Shown here in pieces: positions 25,851 through 34,795 of a stretch of 64,000 nucleotides of DNA; position 1 is the stretch's first letter; the number at the start of each line of letters is the position of its first letter. The DNA comes from a bacterium. GTDB lineage: Bacteria; Electryoneota; JAOADG01. The position numbers were made by a program, and so were the translations under genes. The DNA lies in NCBI GenBank assembly GCA_026417415.1, contig JAOADG010000012.1, forward strand, positions 55,836-119,835, read 5' to 3'. A model generated the notes under the pieces. It worked only from the letters and a program-made list of their open reading frames with translations. It was not told the origin of the DNA and did no database searches.

Positions 25851-26843
25851 GTGGCTGAAAAAGGACGTGGAGAAGTTGTTACTTACATAGAAGCCATTAC
25901 GATTGGTCTTCGTGAAGAAATGGAGAGAGATGAACGAGTATGGTTACTGGGTGAAGACATTGGTGTTTACGGGGGTGCATTCAAAGTGACCAAGGGGTTC
26001 ATTGACAAATTTGGTGAAAAACGTGTGTTAGATACACCTCTTTCTGAATCTGCGATTGTAGGAGTAGCTATCGGTTCTGCATTAAACGGAATGATTCCAG
26101 TTGCAGAAATGCAGTTCGCAGATTTTATTTCCTCTGGTTTTAACCAGATTGTCAATCAAGCTGCAAAAATGCATTATCGTTATGGAGCACCTGTTCCCAT
26201 GGTCATTCGTGCGCCTACAGGTGGTGGTGTGCATGGTGGTCCATTCCATTCACAAAATCCAGAAATGTGGTTTGTTAAAACGCCGGGTTTGAAAGTGGTA
26301 GAACCTTCTACTCCCTATGATGCCTATGGATTAATTAAAGCTGCGATACGTGATCCAAATCCGGTAATTTATTTTGAACACAAGTATCTTTATAGAAGAA
26401 TTAAAGAAAAATTACCTGAAGAAGAATACATTGTGGAAATTGGAAAAGCCGACGTAAAACGAGAAGGTACAGATATTACTGTGGTAACCTATGGCTCAAT
26501 GGTCCATTTTTCATTAGAGGCGGCTGATATATTAAGTAAAGAAGGTGTAGAAGTTGAAATCGTGGATCTAAGGACCTTGCTACCGATTGATAAAGAAACT
26601 ATTCTGAAGAGTGTTCGGAAAACAGGAAAACTCTGTATCGTTCACGAAGATACCTTAACAGCAGGTATGGGAGGTGAAATTGCTGCGATTGTTGCTGAAT
26701 ATGCTTTTGATGCTTTGGATGCACCGATTAAACGTGTAGCAGCATTAGATACGCCGGTTCCATATGCACCTGCATTGGAGGCATTCTTTTCACCAGATAC
26801 TAAGAAAATTTTAGTTGCACTTCGTGAGTTGGCTGCATTTTAA
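25851..26843 (+). CDS. pdhB: 2-oxoacid dehydrogenase E1 component, beta subunit
   Basis: A 330-residue partner of E1alpha in the alpha2beta2 ThDP enzyme. Typical segments are VWLLGEDIGVYGGAFKVTKG, RVLDTPLSESAIVGVAIGSAL (with the ThDP-activating glutamate), PMVIRAPTGGGVHGGPFHSQ, EVEIVDLRTLLPID and the C-terminal transketolase-like domain with VHEDTLTAGMGGEIAA. The start is GTG at 25851, seven bases after a strong TAGGAGGA site. An ATG five bases upstream is out of frame and reaches a stop within 15 codons. The next start follows after 26 bases. Confidence 0.93.
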   Translation: MAEKGRGEVVTYIEAITIGLREEMERDERVWLLGEDIGVYGGAFKVTKGFIDKFGEKRVLDTPLSESAIVGVAIGSALNGMIPVAEMQFADFISSGFNQIVNQAAKMHYRYGAPVPMVIRAPTGGGVHGGPFHSQNPEMWFVKTPGLKVVEPSTPYDAYGLIKAAIRDPNPVIYFEHKYLYRRIKEKLPEEEYIVEIGKADVKREGTDITVVTYGSMVHFSLEAADILSKEGVEVEIVDLRTLLPIDKETILKSVRKTGKLCIVHEDTLTAGMGGEIAAIVAEYAFDALDAPIKRVAALDTPVPYAPALEAFFSPDTKKILVALRELAAF

Positions 26844-26869
26844 TCAAAATTTCTTGTTTGGAGCGATTT

Positions 26870-27127
26870 ATGGGACACTTTTCCATTAGCGAACTTACCA
26901 CGATGCGGGAAATTTTAGAAATGGCAATGAAGCGTGAGCAAGATTCATTCAATTTCTATATGACCGCTGCAGAACGTGCTCAAACAGAATATGAAAAACG
27001 AATGTTTTTGGCTTTAGCAGAAGAAGAACAGGGTCATCGGGATGCATTAGCGAAACAGTTAGAAGAAGTTTTAGCACAGTTGGAGATTGATCGTGCCATC
27101 ACTGGCGATGATCCAATGATAGATTAA
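26870..27127 (+). CDS. Ferritin-like / rubrerythrin-domain mini-protein
   Basis: An 85-residue, almost wholly helical protein. EMAMKREQDSFNFYMTAAERA and FLALAEEEQGHRDALAKQLEE match the two helix motifs of rubrerythrin-like diiron proteins, with a carboxylate in the first helix and an ExxH-like pattern in the second. Only one helix pair is encoded, so a diiron site would need dimerisation, as in encapsulated ferritin-like proteins. The start was set at ATG 26870, which is preceded by TTGGAG; a TTG twelve bases earlier includes that site and was rejected. It sits between E1beta and E2 of the dehydrogenase. Its role there is unknown. Confidence 0.75.
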   Translation: MGHFSISELTTMREILEMAMKREQDSFNFYMTAAERAQTEYEKRMFLALAEEEQGHRDALAKQLEEVLAQLEIDRAITGDDPMID

Positions 27128-27138
27128 AGAGCATATCC

Positions 27139-27288
27139 ATGTCCTTGTTTGGTGATCCTACAAAAGATTCTACTTTATTAAATGAATTGCATTCAATTGT
27201 GGAGCAATTAAGTATAATTTCTAAACAGTTGGAGCGTCTTAATCAAAACATTGAACAATTGTTAGAAATCAAACAAGAGAAACAATAA
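27139..27288 (+). CDS. 49-residue coiled-coil protein in the dehydrogenase operon
   Basis: A short frame that exactly fills the gap between the ferritin-like gene (stop 11 bases upstream) and the E2 gene (start 42 bases downstream). It reads MSLFGDPTKD and then a heptad-patterned helix from LLNELHSIVEQL to IEQLLEIKQEKQ, with leucine/isoleucine at the a/d positions, so it probably forms a dimeric or trimeric coiled coil. The ribosome-binding site is weak (AAAGAG). No family is recognised; codon use and operon position are the support. Confidence 0.5.
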   Translation: MSLFGDPTKDSTLLNELHSIVEQLSIISKQLERLNQNIEQLLEIKQEKQ

Positions 27289-27330
27289 GTTCATTGGAGT
27301 TAACGAAAAAAGGAAGTACTGGGGATATCT

Positions 27331-28806
27331 ATGGCAAAAGTTGATATGATCATGCCGCAACTTGGTGAATCCATAACTGAAGGAACAATCGTCAAGTGGC
27401 ATGTAAAAGTAGGTGATAAAGTCGAACGAGATAAGACCATTTTAGAAGTTGCTACCGATAAAGCAACGTTAGAGGTTCCAGCGCCTGCAAGTGGTATCAT
27501 TACAGAAATTTTGGCAAATCCTGATCAAACAGTAGCCATCAATACCGTTATCGCGCGAATAGAAACCGACATATCGGCTACGACAACACCTAAAGAAGAA
27601 GAAAAGGTAGCAAGGCCAAAGGACTTTCCGGAACCAGTCCATACTGAACAAGTAGATGCAAGGAGTACTTCGCCACACGATGGTTCTGACCGTGGTGGAA
27701 TCGTAACAAGAGAATTTTCACGAGGTACAAAATTTACCGAAGAGGTGAAAACACAAGTTCAAGCACCTATTCAAACATTAGAACAACCCGTTGAAAAGCG
27801 TTTTTATTCTCCGGTCGTAATGAAGATGGCAACGGAACACGGGATATCCATGGAAGAGTTGTCTCGGATTCCGGGAACAGGGTTGGATGGTCGTGTTTCC
27901 AAGAAAGATTTAGAACGTTATTTGGCTGCAAAATCAAGTCAATCAAAACGTCCCGAACCAACCCCAATTTCTCAAACTCCAACACCGCCACCACCTCCAC
28001 CGACTCCAGCACCTTCAGTTCCAGTAGGCGAGGTTAGTGGATATATCATGGTGCCCATGTATCCGCAGTATCAAGCAACTTGGAAAGAAGGGGATCGAAT
28101 TGAAGTACAACCCATGGAATATATCCGTAGGAAGATTGCTGAACATATGGTTTATTCCAAACATATAGCACCTCATGTGTATAGCAACATTGAAGTGGAT
28201 ATGACTAAAATTGTGAAATGGAGAGAAACCAATAAAGAACGAATAAAAGAACGTGAAGGAGTAAATGTAACCCCCACTGCGTTTATCGCATTTGCAGCGG
28301 TTGCAGCTCTAAAAGAACATCCTTGGATGAACGCAAGTGTGCGAGGAACAGATGTAATCGTTCGCAAAGATTACCACATTGGAATTGCCACTGCTACTGA
28401 AAAAGATTTAATTGTCCCTGTCATTAAGAATGCCGATCAATTGTCCGTTTTAGGAATTGCAAAGCAAATCGCTACTTTAGCAGCAAAAGCAAGAAATAAA
28501 ACCATTACACCTGAAGAATTGCAAGGCGGTACCTTTACCATTACCAATGCAGGTATTTTTGGAAACATCTGGGGCGCTCCTATCATTAACCAACCTCAGG
28601 TTGCTATACTTAGTACTGGTGCAATTGTAAAACGTCCTTGGGTGGTTACGGATGTTCACGGTGAAGATGCTATTGCCATTCGTCATATCATGCAACTCAC
28701 ATTAAGTTATGATCATCGCATCGTAGATGGCATGCTTGCTGGAAAATTCCTTTCTTTCTTAAAACGTACACTTGAGACACTGAAACCCGACGAATTAGGA
28801 ATGTAA
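27331..28806 (+). CDS. pdhC: 2-oxoacid dehydrogenase E2, dihydrolipoyl acyltransferase
   Basis: A 491-residue core subunit that carries acyl groups from E1 to coenzyme A. Order: a lipoyl domain (1-77) with the lipoylated lysine in ATDKATLEV, a charged linker, a peripheral-subunit-binding domain (about 152-188; YSPVVMKMA, IPGTGLDGRVSKKDLERYL), a proline-rich hinge, and the catalytic domain (about 245-491) with YDHRIVDGMLAGKFL containing the active histidine and aspartate. One lipoyl domain and this arrangement suit either pyruvate or branched-chain complexes. No E3 (lipoamide dehydrogenase) gene is nearby, so E3 must come from elsewhere. A strong terminator follows at once. Confidence 0.93.
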   Translation: MAKVDMIMPQLGESITEGTIVKWHVKVGDKVERDKTILEVATDKATLEVPAPASGIITEILANPDQTVAINTVIARIETDISATTTPKEEEKVARPKDFPEPVHTEQVDARSTSPHDGSDRGGIVTREFSRGTKFTEEVKTQVQAPIQTLEQPVEKRFYSPVVMKMATEHGISMEELSRIPGTGLDGRVSKKDLERYLAAKSSQSKRPEPTPISQTPTPPPPPPTPAPSVPVGEVSGYIMVPMYPQYQATWKEGDRIEVQPMEYIRRKIAEHMVYSKHIAPHVYSNIEVDMTKIVKWRETNKERIKEREGVNVTPTAFIAFAAVAALKEHPWMNASVRGTDVIVRKDYHIGIATATEKDLIVPVIKNADQLSVLGIAKQIATLAAKARNKTITPEELQGGTFTITNAGIFGNIWGAPIINQPQVAILSTGAIVKRPWVVTDVHGEDAIAIRHIMQLTLSYDHRIVDGMLAGKFLSFLKRTLETLKPDELGM

Positions 28807-28810
28807 ATCA

Positions 28811-28839
28811 AAAGGCGGTCGTAAGTGACCGCCTTTTTT
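28811..28839 (+). terminator. Intrinsic terminator of the 2-oxoacid dehydrogenase operon
   Basis: AAAGGCGGTC-GTAAGT-GACCGCCTTT, a perfect 10-bp stem, followed by further T residues, starting five bases after the E2 stop codon. Confidence 0.92.
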
Positions 28840-28922
28840 ATTGAAAAAGATTTAGTTAAAATCGAAAGAATGTTTATTCAATAAATCTTAATTGAACTAT
28901 TACAATTGAAATTGGATATTTT

Positions 28923-30836
28923 ATGCACTTTACTCCTTATATCCATCCCGATCAGAAACCACCTGAACTAACTGTTCGTGCAATTATTCTGGGCATTTTA
29001 TTTGGGTTCATTTTTGCTGCTACGACGGTATATCTTGGTCTTAAAATCGGTTTAACTGTCTCTGCTTCAATTCCTGTTGCTGTACTTGCAATTTCTGTTT
29101 TTCGCTGGCTTGGAAAGTCAGGTATCCTTGAAAACAACATTGTTCAAACCATTGCCAGTGCTGGCGAATCTATTGGTGCCGGGGTAGTTTTTACGTTACC
29201 TGCTGTGATTCTATTAGGACATGAACTTGACTATTTCACCATTTTTTCGCTTGCAATTTTAGGTGGCATACTTGGTACTCTTTTTATGATCCCACTTCGA
29301 CGATCACTTATTGTTAAAGAGCACGGAAAAGTTCCATACCCAGAAGGTACCGCTTGTGCAGAAGTTCTTATTAGTGGAGAGAAAGGGGGAACTTCTGCAA
29401 AACAAGTATTTTGGGGACTTGGTTTGGGATTTCTGTACACTTTTTTGATGAAAGTAATGAACCTTTGGAAAGGTGTTGCAAGTTATGATCCTAAGTGGTT
29501 CAAAGGTGCAAGCATTCGCGGTGAGATGGCTGTTGAATTGTTGGGAGTGGGGTACATAATAGGTCCTTCTATTGCAGGGTATATGCTATCAGGTGGTGTG
29601 GTAGCTTGGTTGGTCTTGATCCCGCTAATCAAATTGTTTGGTGAAGGTCTGCCTAATGTATTTCCACCTTCTGGTTCACTCACGATTGCACAAATGGGAC
29701 CTGATGAAATTTGGGCGAACTACATCCGTTACATTGGTGGTGGAGCTGTAGTATTTGGTGGAATCGTTACCCTCATTCGGGCATTGCCTGTAATATGGAC
29801 AGCGTTTCGTGAGAATTTTTCACGTTCTAATATCACTTCGGGTACCGATGTTTTATTAAAATCAAAACCACGAACCGAACAAGATTTACCTATTCTAATT
29901 ACCATTGTTGGCGTGTTGGTATTGGTGTTGCTGATCGCATTATTACCTCAAATACCGGGTGGTATTCCAATTCGTTTGCTATCTGCTGCATTGATTGTTG
30001 CATTTGGGTTTTTCTTCGTAACCGTTTCATCTCGTATTGTAGGATTAGTTGGAAGTACTTCTAATCCAATTTCAGGAATGACCATCACAACTTTGATGTT
30101 TACTTCACTATTATTTTTAGCACTCGGTTGGACAGGTCATGGAAATGCGATTGTTGCAATTTTAGTGGGTGGGGTGGTTTGTATCGCTGCAGCAAATGGT
30201 GGAAATACTTCGCAAGATTTAAAAACAGGATTTATTGTTGGTGCTACACCACGAGCCCAGCAAATTTCGCTGGTAATAGGTGTAGTTTCCAGTTCCATCG
30301 TGATAGGTCTAACCTTACTTTATCTACATTCTGCCTTACAAATCGGAAGCCAAGCGTTACCTGCACCCAAAGCACAATTAATGCAATTGATCGTGAGTGG
30401 AGTACTCGAACAAAAATTGCCTTGGGATTTAATTTGGATTGGTTTCTTTTTAGGAGCGACAATGCAACTATGTGGTGTAGAAGCGTTACCATTCGCAGTG
30501 GGTGCCTATCTACCAATGGAAATCTCAACCCCGATTTTTATTGGTGGAATGATCCGATTTCTGGTAGATCGAAAAAGAAATCAATCAAACACAGAAAGTG
30601 AATCTTCCCCAGGAGTACTATTTTCTAGTGGTTTGATTGCTGGTGGTGCAATCGGTGGAATTCTATGGGCAATTCAAAAAGGTTTTGAAAATGCTGGAAA
30701 AGAATGGGCAATAACACTGGGTACCATTGGTGATGCCTTTGTTTGGAACCATTCCTCGTTTTGGTCGGAAATCGCTCCTTGCTTCGCTATCGGCTCAGTG
30801 GTTTATATTCTTTATAGAATAGCAATAAAAAAGTAG
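28923..30836 (+). CDS. OPT family oligopeptide transporter
   Basis: A 637-residue inner-membrane protein with about 14-16 hydrophobic helices. The start region ELTVRAIILGILFGFIFAATTVYLGLKIGLTVSASIP and PYPEGTACAEVL are characteristic of the bacterial OPT (oligopeptide transporter) family, as are FPPSGSLTIAQMGP and AANGGNTSQDLKTGFIVGATP. Members take up short peptides or metal chelates with protons. The C-terminal part (GVEALPFAVGAYLPMEISTPIFIGGMIR) is also conserved. It is transcribed alone after the terminator of the dehydrogenase operon, and the next gene has its own strong ribosome-binding site 92 bases downstream. Its substrate cannot be predicted. Confidence 0.92.
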   Translation: MHFTPYIHPDQKPPELTVRAIILGILFGFIFAATTVYLGLKIGLTVSASIPVAVLAISVFRWLGKSGILENNIVQTIASAGESIGAGVVFTLPAVILLGHELDYFTIFSLAILGGILGTLFMIPLRRSLIVKEHGKVPYPEGTACAEVLISGEKGGTSAKQVFWGLGLGFLYTFLMKVMNLWKGVASYDPKWFKGASIRGEMAVELLGVGYIIGPSIAGYMLSGGVVAWLVLIPLIKLFGEGLPNVFPPSGSLTIAQMGPDEIWANYIRYIGGGAVVFGGIVTLIRALPVIWTAFRENFSRSNITSGTDVLLKSKPRTEQDLPILITIVGVLVLVLLIALLPQIPGGIPIRLLSAALIVAFGFFFVTVSSRIVGLVGSTSNPISGMTITTLMFTSLLFLALGWTGHGNAIVAILVGGVVCIAAANGGNTSQDLKTGFIVGATPRAQQISLVIGVVSSSIVIGLTLLYLHSALQIGSQALPAPKAQLMQLIVSGVLEQKLPWDLIWIGFFLGATMQLCGVEALPFAVGAYLPMEISTPIFIGGMIRFLVDRKRNQSNTESESSPGVLFSSGLIAGGAIGGILWAIQKGFENAGKEWAITLGTIGDAFVWNHSSFWSEIAPCFAIGSVVYILYRIAIKK

Positions 30837-30928
30837 AGTTAATTTTTTCTAATTTGTGTACTTTTTCTTTTAATTCTTTGATAGTATTTGTACTTTTTGG
30901 TAACAACCTACGAATAGAGGAGGTACGT

Positions 30929-32122
30929 ATGTGTTGGAAACCACTTTTTATTGTTCTTCTATCCATTACCATTGTTTCTACTACATTAGCAATTTCACTT
31001 ACCGATTACCTTTATCCAACAAGTTTTTCTCATGAGGCATACCTTAACGGAACATTTAATTTTAATGGTGCGTCATTAGATACTACGCAGATTGGGTACA
31101 ACGTAGGTGGAAATGCGTTCTACAATTTAAATTATCGCTCACTACCATTTTCTTATGTTCTTAGCGCACGAGGAAATTTGTTGTTAGAACGATCGAGCAG
31201 GCAAAATGCAAAAGATCAAAACAGTTACAGTGCAATCCTTGAAACGCGTGCAAACAAATATTGGTATGAAGATGAAAAGATTTTTGGATTCGGTGGTTTG
31301 AATTTAGGTTATCGAAAAGAGTTTACTCGTAATCAGGCGGATGACCCCTACGTAGATGTTACTGCTGGTTTAGGATATGGAAGATACGTCAATGCAACTG
31401 TTCTTAAACAAGCAATTCGTGTATCTGAGGATTTATTAAGATTCGGTGTGATTAAGAGTGCTTTACCTGATCAAGTTTTGCTTGATTTAGCACGAGTCAT
31501 TGATCGTGAAAGTGAATTTAAAACTTTGTATGGAGCAGTGGAATACAAGAAGTATTGGTATGAAGAAATGGAAACCATATTGCAAGATGCTAATCTTCTT
31601 GTGGACGGTTCTTTAGGAACAATGGGATCCATTCGTATCGAAGAGGTACTTGCTGAGCGAATTGGTCCACGGTACTATGGTTGGGAAGCGCGAATTGGGG
31701 GGGGTGCTGTATTGCAAGATTACAATGGAAACCAAGGTGATCCTCTTGCTACCGTCGCAATTGATTGGTCAAGACCAATTTCGTTGGACTTACAACTCAA
31801 TAACCATTTTGCATTAAAAACTCAGTTTGTGGATTCTACAACCAGTTACCAATCCCACACAGTTACCAATACCTTTCAGGTCTATTATGAATTAACCAAT
31901 AGAATTGATTGGGACAACGTGTTAAAAGCGGAGTATAAAAAGCAAACTTTATCAAATGCAAAGGACAATCTTGCGGTTCAATTCAGTAGTACCTTTATAT
32001 TTTACATTGAAAATCAACTTACCTTTAACCCTGCACTTCTAATCAACTACCGAGATAATGGTATAGTAGATCCAGTTACAGATTGGACAATCAATGGAAG
32101 TGTATCTTATCGGCTGAAATAG
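30929..32122 (+). CDS. Hypothetical exported beta-rich (outer-membrane-like) protein
   Basis: A 397-residue protein. The ATG at 30929 directly follows GAGGAGG, and the encoded N-terminus MCWKPLFIVLLSITIVSTTLAIS is a signal peptide; a 25-codon upstream extension was discarded. The body alternates hydrophobic and polar residues, with many tyrosines and aromatic strand ends (YKKYWYEEM, LNNHFALKTQFVDSTTSY, WTINGSVSYRLK), as in outer-membrane beta-barrels. A more helical insertion is present around residues 130-220. No family was recognised. A clean intrinsic terminator follows. Confidence 0.7.
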   Translation: MCWKPLFIVLLSITIVSTTLAISLTDYLYPTSFSHEAYLNGTFNFNGASLDTTQIGYNVGGNAFYNLNYRSLPFSYVLSARGNLLLERSSRQNAKDQNSYSAILETRANKYWYEDEKIFGFGGLNLGYRKEFTRNQADDPYVDVTAGLGYGRYVNATVLKQAIRVSEDLLRFGVIKSALPDQVLLDLARVIDRESEFKTLYGAVEYKKYWYEEMETILQDANLLVDGSLGTMGSIRIEEVLAERIGPRYYGWEARIGGGAVLQDYNGNQGDPLATVAIDWSRPISLDLQLNNHFALKTQFVDSTTSYQSHTVTNTFQVYYELTNRIDWDNVLKAEYKKQTLSNAKDNLAVQFSSTFIFYIENQLTFNPALLINYRDNGIVDPVTDWTINGSVSYRLK

Positions 32123-32142
32123 ACAATCGCAATATTTATCAA

Positions 32143-32172
32143 AAAACGGGATAGTATCTTCTATCCCGTTTT
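32143..32172 (+). terminator. Intrinsic terminator
   Basis: AAAACGGGATAG-TATCTT-CTATCCCGTTTT, a perfect 12-bp stem ending in a T-run, 20 bases after the preceding stop. It separates the outer-membrane-like gene from the FadL-like operon. Confidence 0.9.
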
Positions 32173-32270
32173 CTTATGCAAAGATAAAAGTTGGGTTAAA
32201 ATTAAATTTCCTTTTTTGCACAACCGTTGATTCCGAACTATTTTCAGATAATTTTCTTAATGAGTAAACC

Positions 32271-33578
32271 ATGATTGTAAAATTATCCACCCATACCTCA
32301 ATTCATTGGTTATTAGTCGTTTTTTGCTGGACGATTGGATTTCAAAAAGCCAACTCAGTGGGCGTAAGTAATCGTTGGTTAGGATTAGAACAAAAAAGTT
32401 TTTCAGCAAGTTCACTTGCAATGGGAGGAATTAGTATTCTTGGTTCCCGTTCTATTGCAGATGCTACAAGAAATCCGGCACAACTCCAATACTTTTCTAA
32501 AGGTTTACAGATAGAAACACTATTGAAGGTTCCTCAAACTATAGAATCGAGATCGTTTCCAATTTACGATTCTTTTGGTGGCACACTTGCGGAAAATCAA
32601 TACGTGAGCAACTCAATGGGTACAGCAAATTTTGGGGGAGCATTTTCACTACCTCTAAAATCTCAAAGTAGTTTAGGTCTAACCGTTGCAATTTTTTCTG
32701 TACCACTATTGGTTTATGACTATCGTTTTGTAGAAGAAGTGCGTGATCGTTTCAGTACGGGTGGTTTACAGGATCGTGTTCGTGGTAGAGTAGAAGATTT
32801 TACCAAAGGAACGCGACAATGGTCAGGTTTTGCTTTTGCTAAGAAGATGAATGACCAATTTTCTTTTGGGTTTTCTGTAGGGATGATTGGTGGAAAAGTC
32901 CAAGAAGAGTATCGGTTAAATAGAATACTCCCATCGGATAGTACTTTTCTTTACAAAACGAGTCGTGAACCTGACAATGCTCATATCCAAGCTGGAACTG
33001 GTTTAGTGTTTGAGATCAACCCAAGAGTAACGTTAGGGTGGAATTTGACTTATCGTGGCGATCGAAACGAAAAAATGAAAATTACACAAATTGATACCGT
33101 AACTACTCAGTCAACCACAATAAAAACATTTAGTTATCCAATTTCAACAGGTTTGGCAATCCAATGGATACCAGGTCAACAACTGAGTTCTACAATGATC
33201 ACCGAGATTGAATACACCTATTGGAAAGATGCTTCGTTGGGAATTCCAAATCAAACCCTTTACAATACATTAGAGATTCGTGCTGGAGTGGAGCATCGGG
33301 TATTGCCAGAAGTGCCAGTTCGATTTGGGTATACTTTTGTACCTTCACCATTTGACCCAGAAAAATCTATGACCTACTTATCTGTAGGGACGGGATATCA
33401 AAAAAAGAATTGGTTGCTTGATTTGGGAGTTCAATTTGGACACAGCACCAGCAAAGAGGACGATCCTGTTCCGGATAATGCTTTTGGTGGTCAACCACGA
33501 ATGGATCAGGATCGAGTACAAACAAGAATGGTGACATTTGGTTTGACAGTATCTTATCGTTTAGGGGAGAAAAATTAA
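32271..33578 (+). CDS. FadL/OMPP1-like outer-membrane channel protein
   Basis: A 435-residue outer-membrane protein with a signal peptide near the N-terminus (cut around AN-SVGVSN). The segment SASSLAMGGISILGSRSIADATRNPAQL is the typical start of FadL/PorV/PorQ-like barrels (an SLAMGGA-like motif followed by NPA). The rest has barrel strand pattern and the family-like IEYTYWKD, LEIRAGVEHR and VRFGYTFVPSPFDPE. FadL members carry hydrophobic molecules, whereas PorV-like ones serve type IX secretion; the C-terminal strands here resemble FadL more. The final A of its TAA stop is the first base of the next ATG, so the reductase is translationally coupled. Confidence 0.78.
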   Translation: MIVKLSTHTSIHWLLVVFCWTIGFQKANSVGVSNRWLGLEQKSFSASSLAMGGISILGSRSIADATRNPAQLQYFSKGLQIETLLKVPQTIESRSFPIYDSFGGTLAENQYVSNSMGTANFGGAFSLPLKSQSSLGLTVAIFSVPLLVYDYRFVEEVRDRFSTGGLQDRVRGRVEDFTKGTRQWSGFAFAKKMNDQFSFGFSVGMIGGKVQEEYRLNRILPSDSTFLYKTSREPDNAHIQAGTGLVFEINPRVTLGWNLTYRGDRNEKMKITQIDTVTTQSTTIKTFSYPISTGLAIQWIPGQQLSSTMITEIEYTYWKDASLGIPNQTLYNTLEIRAGVEHRVLPEVPVRFGYTFVPSPFDPEKSMTYLSVGTGYQKKNWLLDLGVQFGHSTSKEDDPVPDNAFGGQPRMDQDRVQTRMVTFGLTVSYRLGEKN

Positions 33579-34609
33579 TGCTGAAAGGACAAACTGAATG
33601 TCCTATTTACGATTTTGGTATCATAGGTTGTGGTCCCGTTGGGTTGTACGCTGGATTTTATGCCGGCTATCACGGTCTCAATTCCATTGCATTCGATTTG
33701 TTACCTGAATTGGGCGGTCAATTAATCAACTTGTATCCAGAAAAATGGATTTTTGATGTAGGTGGGCACGTAAAGATTTTAGCGAAAGATTATATTGACC
33801 AATTGCTTCAACAATCTTCTGCTTTTTCACCCGAATACCATCTCAATGAAAAAGTGATCGGTTTAGAACCCATTCAAGAACAAAGTGGACCATTGAATCC
33901 AAGATATAAATTGATTACAGAAAAGCGTGAAGTATATTGTAAATGCGTGCTAATCGCAGGTGGAATGGGTGCATATCTACCTCGAAAGTTAGAACTACCT
34001 AACATTGAAGAGTTAGAAAACCGAGGAGTGCATTACAGGGTAACCAAAAAAGAGTATTTTCAAGACAAACGTGTGATGATTGTAGGAGGGGGCGATAGCG
34101 CTGTAGATTGGGCAATCAACTTGCATGGAATTGCAAAAAAAATCTGGGCAGTTCATCGTAGCAGACAATTCAAAGCACTCGAAGCCAACGTGATAGAAAT
34201 GATGAAAGACACTGATGCTGAAATTTTAGTTCCTTATGAGGTAAAACAACTGCATGGTGAAGATCATTTGATAGGTGTAACGTTAATTCATTCGGAAACC
34301 GGAAATCAAAGTTTTTTTGAAATCGACGAAATTCTTTTGATGATAGGATTAATGGCAAACCTTGGTCCCATTGAAACTTGGGGATTACAGATACAGGGAA
34401 ATGGAATAGTGGTTGATAGATATATGCAAACCAATTTACCAGCAGTATATGCTATCGGAGATATTGCTAAATACGATGGAAAAGTGAATCTAATTGCTGC
34501 TGGACATGGTGAAACTGCAACTGCTATAGAACATTCTATTGCTACGTATTTCAATATTGAACCTAGGCCGAGAGATTGGTTGATTCATTCTAATCCACAC
34601 GATCAATAA
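33578..34609 (+). CDS. Thioredoxin-reductase-like ferredoxin/flavodoxin-NADP+ reductase
   Basis: A 343-residue FAD protein moving electrons between NADPH and ferredoxin. The FAD-binding GCGPVG is at residues 17-22, a second nucleotide-binding GGGDSA is near 170, and the C-terminal YAIGDIAKYDGKVNLIAAGHGE binds FAD. HRSRQFKA after the second motif is typical for NADPH binding. The redox CxxC of thioredoxin reductases is absent, which together with length places it in the TrxR-like ferredoxin-NADP reductase type known from Chlorobaculum and Bacillus YumC. It overlaps its upstream neighbour by one base, and the next gene starts immediately after its stop. Confidence 0.9.
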   Translation: MLKGQTECPIYDFGIIGCGPVGLYAGFYAGYHGLNSIAFDLLPELGGQLINLYPEKWIFDVGGHVKILAKDYIDQLLQQSSAFSPEYHLNEKVIGLEPIQEQSGPLNPRYKLITEKREVYCKCVLIAGGMGAYLPRKLELPNIEELENRGVHYRVTKKEYFQDKRVMIVGGGDSAVDWAINLHGIAKKIWAVHRSRQFKALEANVIEMMKDTDAEILVPYEVKQLHGEDHLIGVTLIHSETGNQSFFEIDEILLMIGLMANLGPIETWGLQIQGNGIVVDRYMQTNLPAVYAIGDIAKYDGKVNLIAAGHGETATAIEHSIATYFNIEPRPRDWLIHSNPHDQ

Positions 34610-34795
34610 ATGATGCAAGAAATTCAAAATCAACCCATTCATCCATCAGGGACCAAACTACCGAAATGGTTGTTATGGCTATTCATTAGCGCATTGATTA
34701 CGTTGGTTTTAATACTTGTAGGTGGAAAATTTGGAATTTTAGGTCTGGTTTTCCTTTTGCCACTAACTTGGAATAAAAGAAAATCCAATGAATAA
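34610..34795 (+). CDS. Small single- or double-pass membrane protein
   Basis: A 61-residue protein starting directly at the end of the reductase stop codon and overlapping the 5'-nucleotidase start by eight bases. Residues 18-54 are hydrophobic (WLLWLFISALITLVLILVGG, then FGILGLVFLLPL), flanked by basic residues, giving one long or two short membrane helices. No family was recognised. Both junctions suggest coupled translation. Confidence 0.6.
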   Translation: MMQEIQNQPIHPSGTKLPKWLLWLFISALITLVLILVGGKFGILGLVFLLPLTWNKRKSNE

